Assembly (NCBI RefSeq): GCF_001403795.1 | Contig: NZ_CXSU01000004.1 | Span: 1-34,110 of the forward strand | Length of the DNA stretch: 34,110 nt | From: Jannaschia donghaensis | GTDB taxonomy: Bacteria > Pseudomonadota > Alphaproteobacteria > Rhodobacterales > Rhodobacteraceae | Direction of reading: 5' to 3' | Shown: one piece after another, positions 9,601-19,233 of the stretch | Layout of the letters: each line of letters opens with the position of its first letter | Numbering within the stretch: the stretch's first letter is position 1 | Translations under genes and position numbers: made by a program | Notes under the pieces: model-generated | The model's input: only the letters and a program-made list of their open reading frames with translations | Told to the model about the DNA's origin: nothing | Database searches by the model: none

Positions 9601-12600
9601 CCGGCACCTATGATGTCGATCAGGCCGATCTGGATGCCGGGTCGGTCCTGAACACCGCCAGGGCCGTCGGCGTCAGCCCCACGGGCACGCGGATCACCCG
9701 CACCGACGACGAGACGGTGGACATCGACGCGACCGTACGCGATCGCCTGCTGTCGCTGGAAAAGACGCGCGTTGTCCCTGCGGGCGGCAGCGCCACCACC
9801 TTTGCCGCCGCGGGCGAGACGGTGGAATATATCCTGGCCGTCACCAACGACGGCGTGCGCACCATCCGCGACGTGGTGATCCGCGACGAGGATCTGGGCG
9901 CGACCTGCACCGTGGCGGCGCTGGCCCCCGGCGCGACCGACGGCACCTGCCGCGTCAGCCGGACGACCACCCAGGCCGATGTGGAGGCGGGCGAATACAC
10001 CAACACCGCGACCGCCAGCGCCACCGATGTGGCCCCGGTGAACGACGCGCTGACCCTGACCGGCCCCACGCGCGCCCCGGCGGTCGATCTGACCAAACTG
10101 CCCGGCGCCCCCGAATTCGATGCGACGGGCGACGTCGTGCGGTTTACCCTGCGGGTGGAGAACACCGGCAACGTGACATTGACGAACCTGCTGGTCGAAG
10201 ACCCCGATCTGGACACGCCGCTGTCGTGTTCCATCCCGTCGCTGGCCCCCGGCGCGGTCGACCTGCGCTGCGTCGGGACGCGGACGGTGACGCCCGACGA
10301 TGTGGATATCGGGTTCTTCGACAACACCGCGACCGTGTCGGCCACCGGGACCAATGCCGCCGGCACGCCGACCGGCGTGAACGACAGCGATACCGTGCGC
10401 ATCGACGGCCCCGCGCCGGCCCCGGCCATCCGCGTGACGAAGACCGAGCGGGACGGATCGAACAGCTTTGCCGGTGGCATCGACGAGGTCTTCAACTTCG
10501 CGGTGACGAACACCGGGACCGTGACCCTGACGAATGTGACGCTGACCGACGATCTGACGGGGTTCACCTGTTCCGTTCCCACGCTTGCGCCGTCGCAGAC
10601 CGTCACGACTTGCGAGGTCGGGGCCAGCACAATCCCCGCCAGCACGACCTACACCCCCGATCAGGACGACGTGGATGCGGGCAGGTTGACCAACATCGTC
10701 ACCGTGTCGGGCCAGGACCGGGAGACGACGGTCGTGACCGACACGGCGCGCGTCGATCTGAACGGCCCCGCGCAGGACCCGTCGATCAGCCTGGCCAAGA
10801 CGTCGACCGCCGGGGGCGGGTTCACTGCCGTGGGCGATGTGCTGGAATATGTCTATACCGTCACCAACACAGGCAATATCACCCTGACCGCGCCGATCAC
10901 CGTGACCGACGACCGGATCACCGTGTCTTGCCCGGCGCTGCCGCCGGGCGGCGTGGCCCCCGGTGGAACGCTGGTCTGCACGGCCAGCGACACCGCGACC
11001 CAGGCCGATCTGGACGCGGGCGAAGTGCAGAACACCGCCGAAGCCTTCGTGTCGCAGCCCGTCGTGCCATCGCCCCTGAACCCCACGGGCGTGGCCGACG
11101 AACGGTCGGGCGAGCAGAGCCTGACCCTGTCGGCCACGCAGGCCGAATCGATCACGCTGACCAAACGGTTGAAGCCGGGAACGGCGCAGACCTTCGACGG
11201 GCCGGGCGATCTGTCGGATGCGGGCAACGCCAACAATCTGACGTTCGAATTCCTGGTGCGCAACGACGGCAACGTGACGTTGACCGACGCCGTCACGATC
11301 ACCGATCTGGATGTGCCGGGCACGCCGTTCGATTGCTCGGCCAGCCCGGTCGTGCCGCTGGCGCCGGGCGACACCCTGATCTGCGAATTGGCCTATGCGC
11401 CCACCCAGGGGGATGTGGACGCGGGCGGGTTCACCAACCGCGCGCAGGCCGACACCACCTTCGACGGGCGCCCCGTGACCGACGGTCTGTCCAGCGTGAC
11501 GGTGCCCGCGGTGCAGCGGCCCGAGCTGACCCTGACCAAGATGTTCCGGGAGTTGGACAACCCCACGCAAAGCTTCGCGGAGACCGAAGTCGCGATCTAT
11601 GATTTCACCGTCACCAACGTGGGCAATACGACCCTTCCCGGCCCGATCGAGGTCGAGGACAATCTGATCGGGACGATCACCTGCCAGACCGGCCCGCTGA
11701 CCCCCGGCGACAGCGTGACGTGCGAGGGGCGGTACACGATCACCGCCGACGACGTCGACCTGGGGTCGGTCACGAACGTGGCGTTTTCCACCGCCGGGGG
11801 CGTGCGGTCGCCCGAACAGACGGAGACGATCCCCGAAGACGTGACCCCCGCGCTGTCGCTGACCAAGGTCGCCGACACTTCGGTGATCACCTCGGCCGGG
11901 CAGGTGGTGACCTATACCTATACGGTGGAGAACACGTCGACCGGCGCGATCCGGCCCGCGTTCGGCAATGCGATCACCGTGGAGGATGACCGCGTGGGCA
12001 CGGTGCAATGCCCGTTCCCATCGGGGTCGTCCGAACTGGCGGTCGATGACCCGCCGCTGGTGTGCGACAGGGCCACCGATACGGTCACGCAGGCCGATCT
12101 GGATGCGGTTTCGGCCGAGGAGATGTCGGGCTTTTTGCGCAACGTGGCGACCGCGCGCACGCTCTTCCGGTCGTCGACCAACGTGGTGTCGAACGTGCAG
12201 ACCGTCGTGATCCCCGGAGCGAGCGGGCAGGACGTGCTGAGCGTCGAGAAATCCTTCGAGAACCTGACCGATCCGGGCAATGCCGCATCGCTGGGCGACG
12301 AGATCGAGTTCACGGTTCTGGCGCGCAACGACGGGCCGCGCAGCCTGTCGGGTGTGACGGTCAGCGATGCGATGCTGCCGGGCCTGACCTGCGCGCCCGC
12401 CGCCCCGCTGACCCTGGCCCCCGATGCGCAGACCGTTTGCACCGGCATCTATACCGTGCGGCAATCCGATCTGGACGACGAGAGTCTGACCAACCGCGCC
12501 GACGCGCAGGGCGCGGCCCCAGATGGCACCGTCGTGCAGGGGTCCGACACCGAGAGTGTCCCGCTGACCGGGCCGGCCCCCGAATTGCGCATCACCAAGA

Positions 12601-15600
12601 CGCTGGTCCCGACGACTTCGCCCGTCGCGGGCGCGGATTTCACCGACCCCGGCGCGGTGCTGCAATTCCGCATCGAGGTGGAGAACATCGGCAACATCAC
12701 CGTCGATTCCATCACCGTTACGGACGATCTGGTGGGGGTCACGCCCGCGTCCTGCGCGGTCGGGACGCTGGCCCCCGGTGACGCGCCCGACACGTCGTGC
12801 CTGTTCGAATACACCGTGACCCAGGAGGATGTGGACCGCGGAAGCGTGGCGAACACGGCGCGGGCCAACGGCGCGGCGCGGGCGGGCACCGTGGCCGAGG
12901 TCAGCGACGGTGCGGGCGCATCCGGTCCCGACCCCGAGCCGGGCCTGGGCGTGTCCAAGGTGGCGATCGCGCCGCTGCCGGGCGGCGGGTTCGACACCGC
13001 CGGTCAGGTCATCGATTATGTCTATACCATCGCGAACCAGGGCAACGTCACGCTGACGCTGGACCCGACCTTTGTGGACGACCGGATCCCGTCGGCGAAT
13101 TTCGCCGCCAATTGCGACCCGCTGCCCGCAGGTGGATTGCGGCCCAGCGAGACCTTCGAATGCACGGCCAGTTACACCGTCACGCAGGACAACGTGGACG
13201 CGGGCACGGTCACCAACCTTGCCACCTTCACCTTCCCCGACGAATACGGCACCGGCCCGGTCGTCGGCACCGGCACCGAAACGGTGGACGGCGCGCGCAC
13301 GCCGTCGCTGCGCATCGACAAGACCCCGTCGGCCACCACCGGCCTGCGGGTCGATGACGAGATTACCTATTCCTATCTGGTGACGAACACGGGCAACACG
13401 CGCCTGACCTCCATCAGGCTGATCGATGCCCAGACCTCCGCCGCGGGCACGGCGAACCTGACGATCGAGGATGGGGGCGAGATTGCCATCCTGCAACCGG
13501 GCGACGATGCGACCCTGACCGCGACCTATACCGTGACCCAGGACGACATCGACGCGGGGGCCCCGCTGACCAACATCGTCACGGCCAGCGCGGACAGCCC
13601 GCCGGGCACCACCGTCGACGACGCGACCGACGACGCCAGCGTCGCATTGCAGACCGGCGACGGGCAGCTGCAGGTCCGCAAGACCGTGACCACAGCCGCC
13701 CCCGCGACGCCGAAACCGGGCGACACGGTCATCTTCGAGGTGACGGTGGAGAACATCGGCAACGTCACGTTGGACGATGTGGCCCTGACCGACAGCGTCA
13801 CGCGCAACGGCGAGACTGCGCCGCTGCCCGGTGGGCCGGTCCCGGTTTTTCGCACGGGCGACGGTGGCATCGCCGGCGCGTTGGAGGTGGGGGAGACCTG
13901 GGTCTATGACGTGACCTATGCGCTGACCCAGGGCGACATCGACGCGGGCGGCATCGCCAATTCCGTCACCGTGGATGCGACCGATCCGCAGGACAGGCCC
14001 GTCAGCGACATCTCGGACAATGGCACCGGGGCAGGGGACGCGCCCACGCCCGTCACCTTCGGGCGGACCCCCGCGCTGGAAATCCTCAAGACGGTGCGCA
14101 CCTTGCCGACCGACCCGGTCGCGGGCAACGAAATCGTCTTTGCCGTCACTGTCGAGAATACCGGCAATCTCACCCTGACCGACCCGACGTTCGCCGAGGA
14201 CCTGCGCCGCGCCGACGACGCGCCTGTGACGACGCAGCCGACCCCCGTGCTGGAATCGGGCGATACGGATGCGGCGGGCGTGTTCGAGGTGGGCGAGCTG
14301 CGGGTCTACACCGTGACCTACGCGCTGGAACAGGCGGATATCGACGCGGGCGGTTTGTCGAATTCGGTCGTGGGATCGGCCTTTGGGCCGGGGGGCGGCG
14401 CGGTCTCCGACACCTCCGATCTGGGGACGGGCGACGGCGACGACCCGACGCCCGCGATCCTGAACGGGACCGCATCGCTGGAAGCGGTCAAGACATTGGT
14501 GGGCACCGCGCCCGCCGCCCCGCTGCCCGGCGCCATCCTGCGCTTCGAGATTGCGGTCGAAAACACAGGCAACCTGTCGCTCACGGCCCCTGTGATCGTG
14601 GACAGGCTGACCCCCGTGGGCGGTGTGGCCGCCGACCCCGCGCCGGTGGCGGTGTTCGACCGGGGCGACACGGACGAGGACGACACGCTGGATGTGGGCG
14701 AGACCTGGATCTATGTCGTGGACCACGCGCTGCGGCAGGCGGACATCGACGCGGGCGGGTTGACCAACAGCGCAGTCGTCACCGCCGACGACCCCATGGG
14801 GGTCGAGGTTTCGGACGTGTCCGACGACGACGGGCCGGGCGATGACCCGACGGCGGTGACATTGACCCGAACGCCGGGGATCGAGACCGAAAAGGTCGTG
14901 CTGAACGCGCCCACGGTCGCGGGCGACACCGTGCGTTTCGAGATCCGGGCGACGAACACCGGCAACGTGACCCTGACCGGCGTGGACGTGACGGACGAGG
15001 CGTTGACCCGCGCCGACACCACGCCCCTGACGTTGGCCAGCGGGCCGGATTTCGTGTCGTCGAACCGCGGGTCGGTCCCCGGTTCGATCATTCCGGGCGA
15101 GACGGCGATCTTCCGCGCGACATACATTCTGACGCAGCCGGACGTGGACGCGGGCGGCGTGTCGAACGTGGCGACGGTCGGCGGGCGGGACCCGACGGGC
15201 ACGTCCCTGGGTGACCCCAGCGACCCGGCGGCGGTCACGATCCTGGCCGCGCCGGAATTGGCGCTGGTCAAGCGTCTCACCTCCGGTCAGGCCAGCGTGG
15301 CAGCGACGGGCGAAGTCCTGTCCTATGCCTTCGACGTGACCAACCGGGGCAACGTGACGGCGGGGGCTGTGACCGTGGCCGACCCGCGCATCACGGATGC
15401 GGGCGGCACGGTGAATTGCCCGGCGACGTTGCTGGCCCCCGGTGCCCGCCTGACCTGCACCGCCGATTACACCGTGACGCAGGCCGACATCGACGCGCCC
15501 GGTGCCCTGTTGGAAAACACCGCGACCGCCAGCGATGGCGTGGCCGCCCCCGTCCGCGACGGTGTGACGGTGCCGGTGCAACAGACCCCCGCCCTGACGC

Positions 15601-18600
15601 TGGCGAAATCCGCCGCGTCGGTCACCGTCGATGGGGTGACGCAACCCGGCGTGCCGCCCGCGCTGTTCCGGGTGGGGGCGGTCGTGACCTATGATTTTAC
15701 CGTCACCAACACCGGCAACACGACCCTGACCGCGACACCGGCGGCCCCGCTGACGGTGACCGACAACCTGATCGGGACGTTCGATTGCGTGACGTCCGAC
15801 CTGCGGCCCGGGGCGGCGCAGACCTGTCAGGCGACTTATACCGTGACGGTGGACGACGTGGATCTGGGGTCCGTCACCAATCTGGCGGCGGCGACGGTCG
15901 GCGGCGTCACCGCTCCGCCGGTCACCGAAACCGTGCCGGCGGGCGCCGTGCCCGCGCTGTCGACCAACAAGGCGCTGACCGGGATCACCGATGCGGGCGG
16001 GACACCCAAGGCGGCGTTCGACACGGTGGGCGACCTTTTGCGCTATGACTTCACGGTCACCAACACGGGACAGGCGGCGCTGGTGCGCGATATCTCGGTG
16101 CGCGACGCGCGGCTGGACGACCCCGTGGTCTGCTTCACCTCGACCGCCGCCAACCCCGATTTCACGCCGGGCGAGACGGCGATCTGTTCGGCGACCATTG
16201 CTGCGACGCAGGCCGATCTGGATGCGGGCGAACTGCTGAACACGGCATTCGCGCAGACGACCTTCGGCGCGTCCGACCGCATCGTGGTGTCCGACGTCGA
16301 CAGCGTCACGACACCTGCGGGCGGCGCGGCGGCCATGACGTTGGACAAGGCGGCGACGACCTTGCCGATCACCGGCGCGGGCCAGGTCCTGACCTATACG
16401 CTGACGGCGACGAACACGGGCAACCGGACGCTGCGCGCGGTGGCGGTGGACGACCCGTTGTTGCCCGGTTTCACCTGCCGCGCGGCGACGCTGGCCCCAG
16501 GTGGCACGCTGGTCTGTGCGGGCGATTACACTGTGACGCAGGATGACATCGACGCAGGTCTAGTCGTGAACGAGGCCACGGCCACATCGGTCGATCCAGG
16601 CGGCGCGGGCGTCGGGGCGGAGGCGACGCTGACGCTGACCACGCCCGATGCGGCCCCGGGGGTCGCGCTGGTGAAATCCGCCACGCCCGAGCCGTTCGGC
16701 GCCGTGGGCACCACGATCGAATACCGGTTTGCGGTGCGCAACACCGGCAACGTCACCCTGACCGATGTCGTGGTGCGCGACGAAATCGTGACGCCGCCCT
16801 TTACCTGCACCCTTCCCGTGCTGGCCGTGGGGGCCAATGATGCGACGACCTGCGTTCTGGGCTATGCCGTCACGCCGGGTGACGTCGACGCGGGCGAAAT
16901 CGTGAACACCGCGACCGTCGCCGCCGACGGCCCGCGCGGCACGACCGCCACGGGCACCGACACGCGCGCCACCGACGGGGCCGCAGCGGAGCCTGCGTTG
17001 CGCGCGCAAAAGACCGCCGTGTTGACCGGCGATCCGGTCGCGGGATCAGTGGTCGAATACACCCTGACCTTGCGCAACACCGGCAACGTCAGCCTGGCCG
17101 TCACCGACATCGCCGACGTGATGACCCGCACCGACGGCACGGCGATCGCGCTGGACGCGCCGTTCCGCCTGCTGTCGGGTGACGCGAACGGGGACGGGCG
17201 CATCGATCTGGCCGAAACCTGGACCTATGCCGCAGGCCACACGCTGGATCAGGGCGACGTCGATGCGGGCGGCGTATCGAACCGCGTGACGGTGACGGGC
17301 GCGCCGCGCGTCGGCCCATCGGTAACGGACGTGGCCGACGACGGGATCGACGGCGACGGCAACACGATGGACGACCCCACGGACACGGCGCTGGCCCCCG
17401 CGGCCGGCATGTCGGTCGTCAAGACCGTGAAGACCGCCGGGGCCGCGGCGGGCGAGGAGGTCGTGTTCCAGGTGGTCGCCACCAATCTGGGCAACGTGAC
17501 GCTGACCGATCTGGTGCTGGCCGATACGATGGCGAATGACGACGGCCTGGACGTCAGCGCGGGCGTGTCCGACCCGGTGCGTGTGGACGGCCCCGCCGCC
17601 CTGGCCCCCAATGAGAGTTCGACGTGGGAGCTGCGGTATACGCTGACGCAGGCGGATGTGGATTCGGGCGGCCTGACGAACAGCGTCATGGCGCGCGCCC
17701 TGTCCCCGCTGGGCGAGGCGGTGGACGACATGTCCGACAACGGGCTGGGCGACGGCAGCACGCCGACGCTTATGCCGATCGTGCCCGCGCCGGCGGCGAC
17801 CTTGGTCAAGACGGCCGGCGCGCCCGAACGGGCGGGGGGCACGGCCTTCGACGTGGCTTTTACGCTGGTCGCCGAAAACACCGGCAACGTGACGTTGACC
17901 GACCTGAGCCTGATCGACGATCTGGCCGCCTTTGCCGACCCGGCGGAGGTGGTGTCGGTCAGCGATCTGTCCGCGACGGGCTTTGCCACCGGCGGCGCGA
18001 ATGCCGCCTTCGACGGGGACGCGGATGCCGAGACGCTGCGCGCCGGCACGTCCCTGGCCCCCGGAGAGGTGGGGACCGTCAGCTTCACCCTGCGCATCGA
18101 CACCGAAACCGGCGTGCCGGGCCGCGACAACGTCGCCACCCTGACCGCCCCGCGTCTGGCCGAGGCGGTCAGCGCGTCGGTCGCGGTCGATGTCATCGCG
18201 CCGACCGGGCTGGTGGCGACGAAATCGGTGTCGCCGGGCACGGCCCTTCTGGGCGAGACGGTGACCTATACCATCGAGGTCGAAAATACCGGCGATTTCG
18301 TCGAAACCGGCCTGACCCTGGTGGATCGTTTGCCTGCGGGTCTGGTGGCCGTGCCGGGCAGCGGGCGCATCGACGGCGACGCGGTGCCGGGCGAAGCGGT
18401 CGCGGGCCGCACCGTCACCTGGTCGCCGCTGACGCTGAACCCCGGCGACCGGCTGGTGGCGACGCTGGCCGTGCGCGTGACCGAAGGGCCGGGCGAATTC
18501 GTCAACAGCGCCTTCGTGCGCGGCCCGGCGGGCGACGTGCTGTCCAATGTGGCGACCGCGACCCTGGTGGTGCGGCCCGAAGCGGTGTTCGACTGCGGCG

Positions 18601-19232
18601 ACGTGATCGGGCGGGTGTTCGACGATGTGAACCTGAACGGCTATTACGACGGGCCGGACGGCGCGCGCGAAGACGGGATCACCGATCAGACCTTTGGCGG
18701 CAAGGGGGCCGTCGCCCCGGCGCAGGTGCGGCGCGAAGAGGGCCTGCCCCGCGTGCGCATCGCCACGGTGGACGGCACGGTCATCACGACGGACGACCAT
18801 GGCCGCTTCAACGTGCCCTGCGCCGCCCTGCCACGCGACATCGGGTCGAATTTCACCCTGAAACTGGACCCCAGCAGCCTGCCGACCGGGTATCACATCA
18901 CCACGGAAAATCCGCGCACGATCCGGCTGACGCCCGGCACGCTGGCCAAGATGAACTTCGGCGCGGCGCTGGCCGACGTGGTGGATGTGGCGCTGACCGG
19001 GGCGGCCTTTGCGGGCGCGCAGCCGTCGGCGGGGCTGGTGTCGGGCATCGACGGGTTCGTCGGTGCCCTGGGCGAAGCGCCGGTGGTGCTGCGCCTGACC
19101 TATACGACGGCGGGCGAGGGGCGGGACACGGCGCGCGCGCGTCTGGATGCCGTCGAACGCCTGATCCGCGGGGGCTGGCCACGGGGCCGTCCGGCGCCGG
19201 TCATCGAACGCACCATCGCGGGGGGGCGCTGA
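6612..19232 (+). CDS. Giant exported repeat protein (4206 aa) with ~31 DUF11/DUF7507-like Ig-type repeats
   Basis: This single uninterrupted frame takes 37% of the plasmid. Residues 1-29 form a Sec signal peptide (basic start, hydrophobic RGLALLGVVATLF, cleavage after ASA). A unique N-terminal domain (about 30-232) contains one Cys pair. About 31 repeats of ~120 residues follow (232-3990), each with the pattern Lys-Thr, F-x-x-x-GD, Y-x-x-x-x-TNTGNVTL, VTD, L-x-PG, YTVTQADIDAG, NTA. Residues ~3995-4100 (VIGRVFDDVNLNGYYDG...TTDDHGRFNVPC) resemble an SdrD-B/carboxypeptidase-regulatory-like domain, and the last ~100 residues are distinct. The protein is strongly acidic. It probably forms a long surface fibre or adhesin. 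The next gene, a predicted beta-barrel, starts one base after its stop and is the likely partner. ATG 6612 is chosen for its GGAG site; 6588 would add 8 residues. Ligand and export route are unknown. Confidence 0.85.
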   Translation: MTIKAGWVRRGLALLGVVATLFAAPDASATPFTTTVPDTGVQLPDSYPEAGGVAVVLTGANGNIYYQFSDPSGAFVGFQNRGTPSRFNGNPFTINDPINLECGFRSCTDYFGGSIVRMDIRFSAYDGDTQVGGFDFNRITLRINGFDVGNWSGRTTDRTNNSGTRSFGQVSGFGNNTFNTGWFSSTNPALLSNILSTNRTVTQVFDQTPNDNYWDFTRGPSLGNQRLRTIAPGLEFTKTITAGATFGAVGDTVSYRLVASNIGSVDIDDVIITDDRIAALTCGPDNDLEATPSGSASTPQQLICTADYRVTQADIDAGTIVNTANATGEPAFGSLGDLQASATATGPARNDAVSLVKSGGPDPFGNAGSQVTYTFTVTNDGNTTLRNVAVTDPRLSGFDCDLGTILPRSADTTDNTASCTGTYTVTQGDVDAFVNDGTALTNTARVDADGAAGPVFDTASADLDGPAAAPALTVAKTALDSDFGAVGDTLNYSVAVTNTGNVGWTGPPTVTDVIRGVSQTVTCPAGAVAVGATVTCSVAYDVEQADLDAGVVDNLATATITVGGQTASGSDGARVTGTQTSGLTILKRLAAPAGAPFDAVGDTLTYEYVLTNTGNTPVTLAADGVRDDRIGVTCPVQSIAPNGGQTTCTSDAYDVTQEDLDAGGVTNTASATAQDVNGDPVVSPPTSLTVAATQRPSLAIVKVAPNVDPDDFVEGLRVTYEFTVNNTGNVTAEGPIRVTDDRIGAPFECAPGDLAPGGSIDCTGDYTVTEADEIAGFVTNTAFAQGATGPRSPQTSQTIPQEGSPAIGIEKEALTADFDDTSDVLQYRFTVTNTGNVAFDVPRDTITIVDPSVTLDPGCTPPGGTLFGQNSPNTPKSFVCTGSFAGLTQADIDAGEFVNTARAEVEYAPGAGGTPATIVSPDSAATVASAITPDFTLTKTSTGAATFDTVGDTLTYTFEIENLTNQTLASVEVTDPLIPGLSCAFTDVGPRATVDCTGTYDVDQADLDAGSVLNTARAVGVSPTGTRITRTDDETVDIDATVRDRLLSLEKTRVVPAGGSATTFAAAGETVEYILAVTNDGVRTIRDVVIRDEDLGATCTVAALAPGATDGTCRVSRTTTQADVEAGEYTNTATASATDVAPVNDALTLTGPTRAPAVDLTKLPGAPEFDATGDVVRFTLRVENTGNVTLTNLLVEDPDLDTPLSCSIPSLAPGAVDLRCVGTRTVTPDDVDIGFFDNTATVSATGTNAAGTPTGVNDSDTVRIDGPAPAPAIRVTKTERDGSNSFAGGIDEVFNFAVTNTGTVTLTNVTLTDDLTGFTCSVPTLAPSQTVTTCEVGASTIPASTTYTPDQDDVDAGRLTNIVTVSGQDRETTVVTDTARVDLNGPAQDPSISLAKTSTAGGGFTAVGDVLEYVYTVTNTGNITLTAPITVTDDRITVSCPALPPGGVAPGGTLVCTASDTATQADLDAGEVQNTAEAFVSQPVVPSPLNPTGVADERSGEQSLTLSATQAESITLTKRLKPGTAQTFDGPGDLSDAGNANNLTFEFLVRNDGNVTLTDAVTITDLDVPGTPFDCSASPVVPLAPGDTLICELAYAPTQGDVDAGGFTNRAQADTTFDGRPVTDGLSSVTVPAVQRPELTLTKMFRELDNPTQSFAETEVAIYDFTVTNVGNTTLPGPIEVEDNLIGTITCQTGPLTPGDSVTCEGRYTITADDVDLGSVTNVAFSTAGGVRSPEQTETIPEDVTPALSLTKVADTSVITSAGQVVTYTYTVENTSTGAIRPAFGNAITVEDDRVGTVQCPFPSGSSELAVDDPPLVCDRATDTVTQADLDAVSAEEMSGFLRNVATARTLFRSSTNVVSNVQTVVIPGASGQDVLSVEKSFENLTDPGNAASLGDEIEFTVLARNDGPRSLSGVTVSDAMLPGLTCAPAAPLTLAPDAQTVCTGIYTVRQSDLDDESLTNRADAQGAAPDGTVVQGSDTESVPLTGPAPELRITKTLVPTTSPVAGADFTDPGAVLQFRIEVENIGNITVDSITVTDDLVGVTPASCAVGTLAPGDAPDTSCLFEYTVTQEDVDRGSVANTARANGAARAGTVAEVSDGAGASGPDPEPGLGVSKVAIAPLPGGGFDTAGQVIDYVYTIANQGNVTLTLDPTFVDDRIPSANFAANCDPLPAGGLRPSETFECTASYTVTQDNVDAGTVTNLATFTFPDEYGTGPVVGTGTETVDGARTPSLRIDKTPSATTGLRVDDEITYSYLVTNTGNTRLTSIRLIDAQTSAAGTANLTIEDGGEIAILQPGDDATLTATYTVTQDDIDAGAPLTNIVTASADSPPGTTVDDATDDASVALQTGDGQLQVRKTVTTAAPATPKPGDTVIFEVTVENIGNVTLDDVALTDSVTRNGETAPLPGGPVPVFRTGDGGIAGALEVGETWVYDVTYALTQGDIDAGGIANSVTVDATDPQDRPVSDISDNGTGAGDAPTPVTFGRTPALEILKTVRTLPTDPVAGNEIVFAVTVENTGNLTLTDPTFAEDLRRADDAPVTTQPTPVLESGDTDAAGVFEVGELRVYTVTYALEQADIDAGGLSNSVVGSAFGPGGGAVSDTSDLGTGDGDDPTPAILNGTASLEAVKTLVGTAPAAPLPGAILRFEIAVENTGNLSLTAPVIVDRLTPVGGVAADPAPVAVFDRGDTDEDDTLDVGETWIYVVDHALRQADIDAGGLTNSAVVTADDPMGVEVSDVSDDDGPGDDPTAVTLTRTPGIETEKVVLNAPTVAGDTVRFEIRATNTGNVTLTGVDVTDEALTRADTTPLTLASGPDFVSSNRGSVPGSIIPGETAIFRATYILTQPDVDAGGVSNVATVGGRDPTGTSLGDPSDPAAVTILAAPELALVKRLTSGQASVAATGEVLSYAFDVTNRGNVTAGAVTVADPRITDAGGTVNCPATLLAPGARLTCTADYTVTQADIDAPGALLENTATASDGVAAPVRDGVTVPVQQTPALTLAKSAASVTVDGVTQPGVPPALFRVGAVVTYDFTVTNTGNTTLTATPAAPLTVTDNLIGTFDCVTSDLRPGAAQTCQATYTVTVDDVDLGSVTNLAAATVGGVTAPPVTETVPAGAVPALSTNKALTGITDAGGTPKAAFDTVGDLLRYDFTVTNTGQAALVRDISVRDARLDDPVVCFTSTAANPDFTPGETAICSATIAATQADLDAGELLNTAFAQTTFGASDRIVVSDVDSVTTPAGGAAAMTLDKAATTLPITGAGQVLTYTLTATNTGNRTLRAVAVDDPLLPGFTCRAATLAPGGTLVCAGDYTVTQDDIDAGLVVNEATATSVDPGGAGVGAEATLTLTTPDAAPGVALVKSATPEPFGAVGTTIEYRFAVRNTGNVTLTDVVVRDEIVTPPFTCTLPVLAVGANDATTCVLGYAVTPGDVDAGEIVNTATVAADGPRGTTATGTDTRATDGAAAEPALRAQKTAVLTGDPVAGSVVEYTLTLRNTGNVSLAVTDIADVMTRTDGTAIALDAPFRLLSGDANGDGRIDLAETWTYAAGHTLDQGDVDAGGVSNRVTVTGAPRVGPSVTDVADDGIDGDGNTMDDPTDTALAPAAGMSVVKTVKTAGAAAGEEVVFQVVATNLGNVTLTDLVLADTMANDDGLDVSAGVSDPVRVDGPAALAPNESSTWELRYTLTQADVDSGGLTNSVMARALSPLGEAVDDMSDNGLGDGSTPTLMPIVPAPAATLVKTAGAPERAGGTAFDVAFTLVAENTGNVTLTDLSLIDDLAAFADPAEVVSVSDLSATGFATGGANAAFDGDADAETLRAGTSLAPGEVGTVSFTLRIDTETGVPGRDNVATLTAPRLAEAVSASVAVDVIAPTGLVATKSVSPGTALLGETVTYTIEVENTGDFVETGLTLVDRLPAGLVAVPGSGRIDGDAVPGEAVAGRTVTWSPLTLNPGDRLVATLAVRVTEGPGEFVNSAFVRGPAGDVLSNVATATLVVRPEAVFDCGDVIGRVFDDVNLNGYYDGPDGAREDGITDQTFGGKGAVAPAQVRREEGLPRVRIATVDGTVITTDDHGRFNVPCAALPRDIGSNFTLKLDPSSLPTGYHITTENPRTIRLTPGTLAKMNFGAALADVVDVALTGAAFAGAQPSAGLVSGIDGFVGALGEAPVVLRLTYTTAGEGRDTARARLDAVERLIRGGWPRGRPAPVIERTIAGGR
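7308..18585 (+). repeat. Protein-level tandem repeat array: 31 Ig-like units in the giant gene
   Basis: Counting the TNTGN-type motif gives 31 units averaging about 120 residues (~363 bp). Units 1-17 and 23-27 each carry a Cys pair 10-22 residues apart around the L-x-PG turn. Units 18-22 and 28-31 have no cysteine. Units 19, 20, 21 and 28 instead have acidic loops of the form GD-x-D/N-x-x-x-x-x-E-x-GE, the clearest being GDANGDGRIDLAETW in unit 28. The DNA copies are diverged, so this is an old array and not a recent expansion. Confidence 0.8.
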
Positions 19233-19233
19233 C

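Noticed and set aside
5868-15644. A 3258-codon open frame on the minus strand, antisense to rep and the giant gene
   Set aside because: Its translation is low-complexity Arg/Gly/His/Val-rich with no domain. It is the usual antisense shadow of GC-rich, stop-poor codons in the repeat gene and runs across the rep gene and the intergenic gap.
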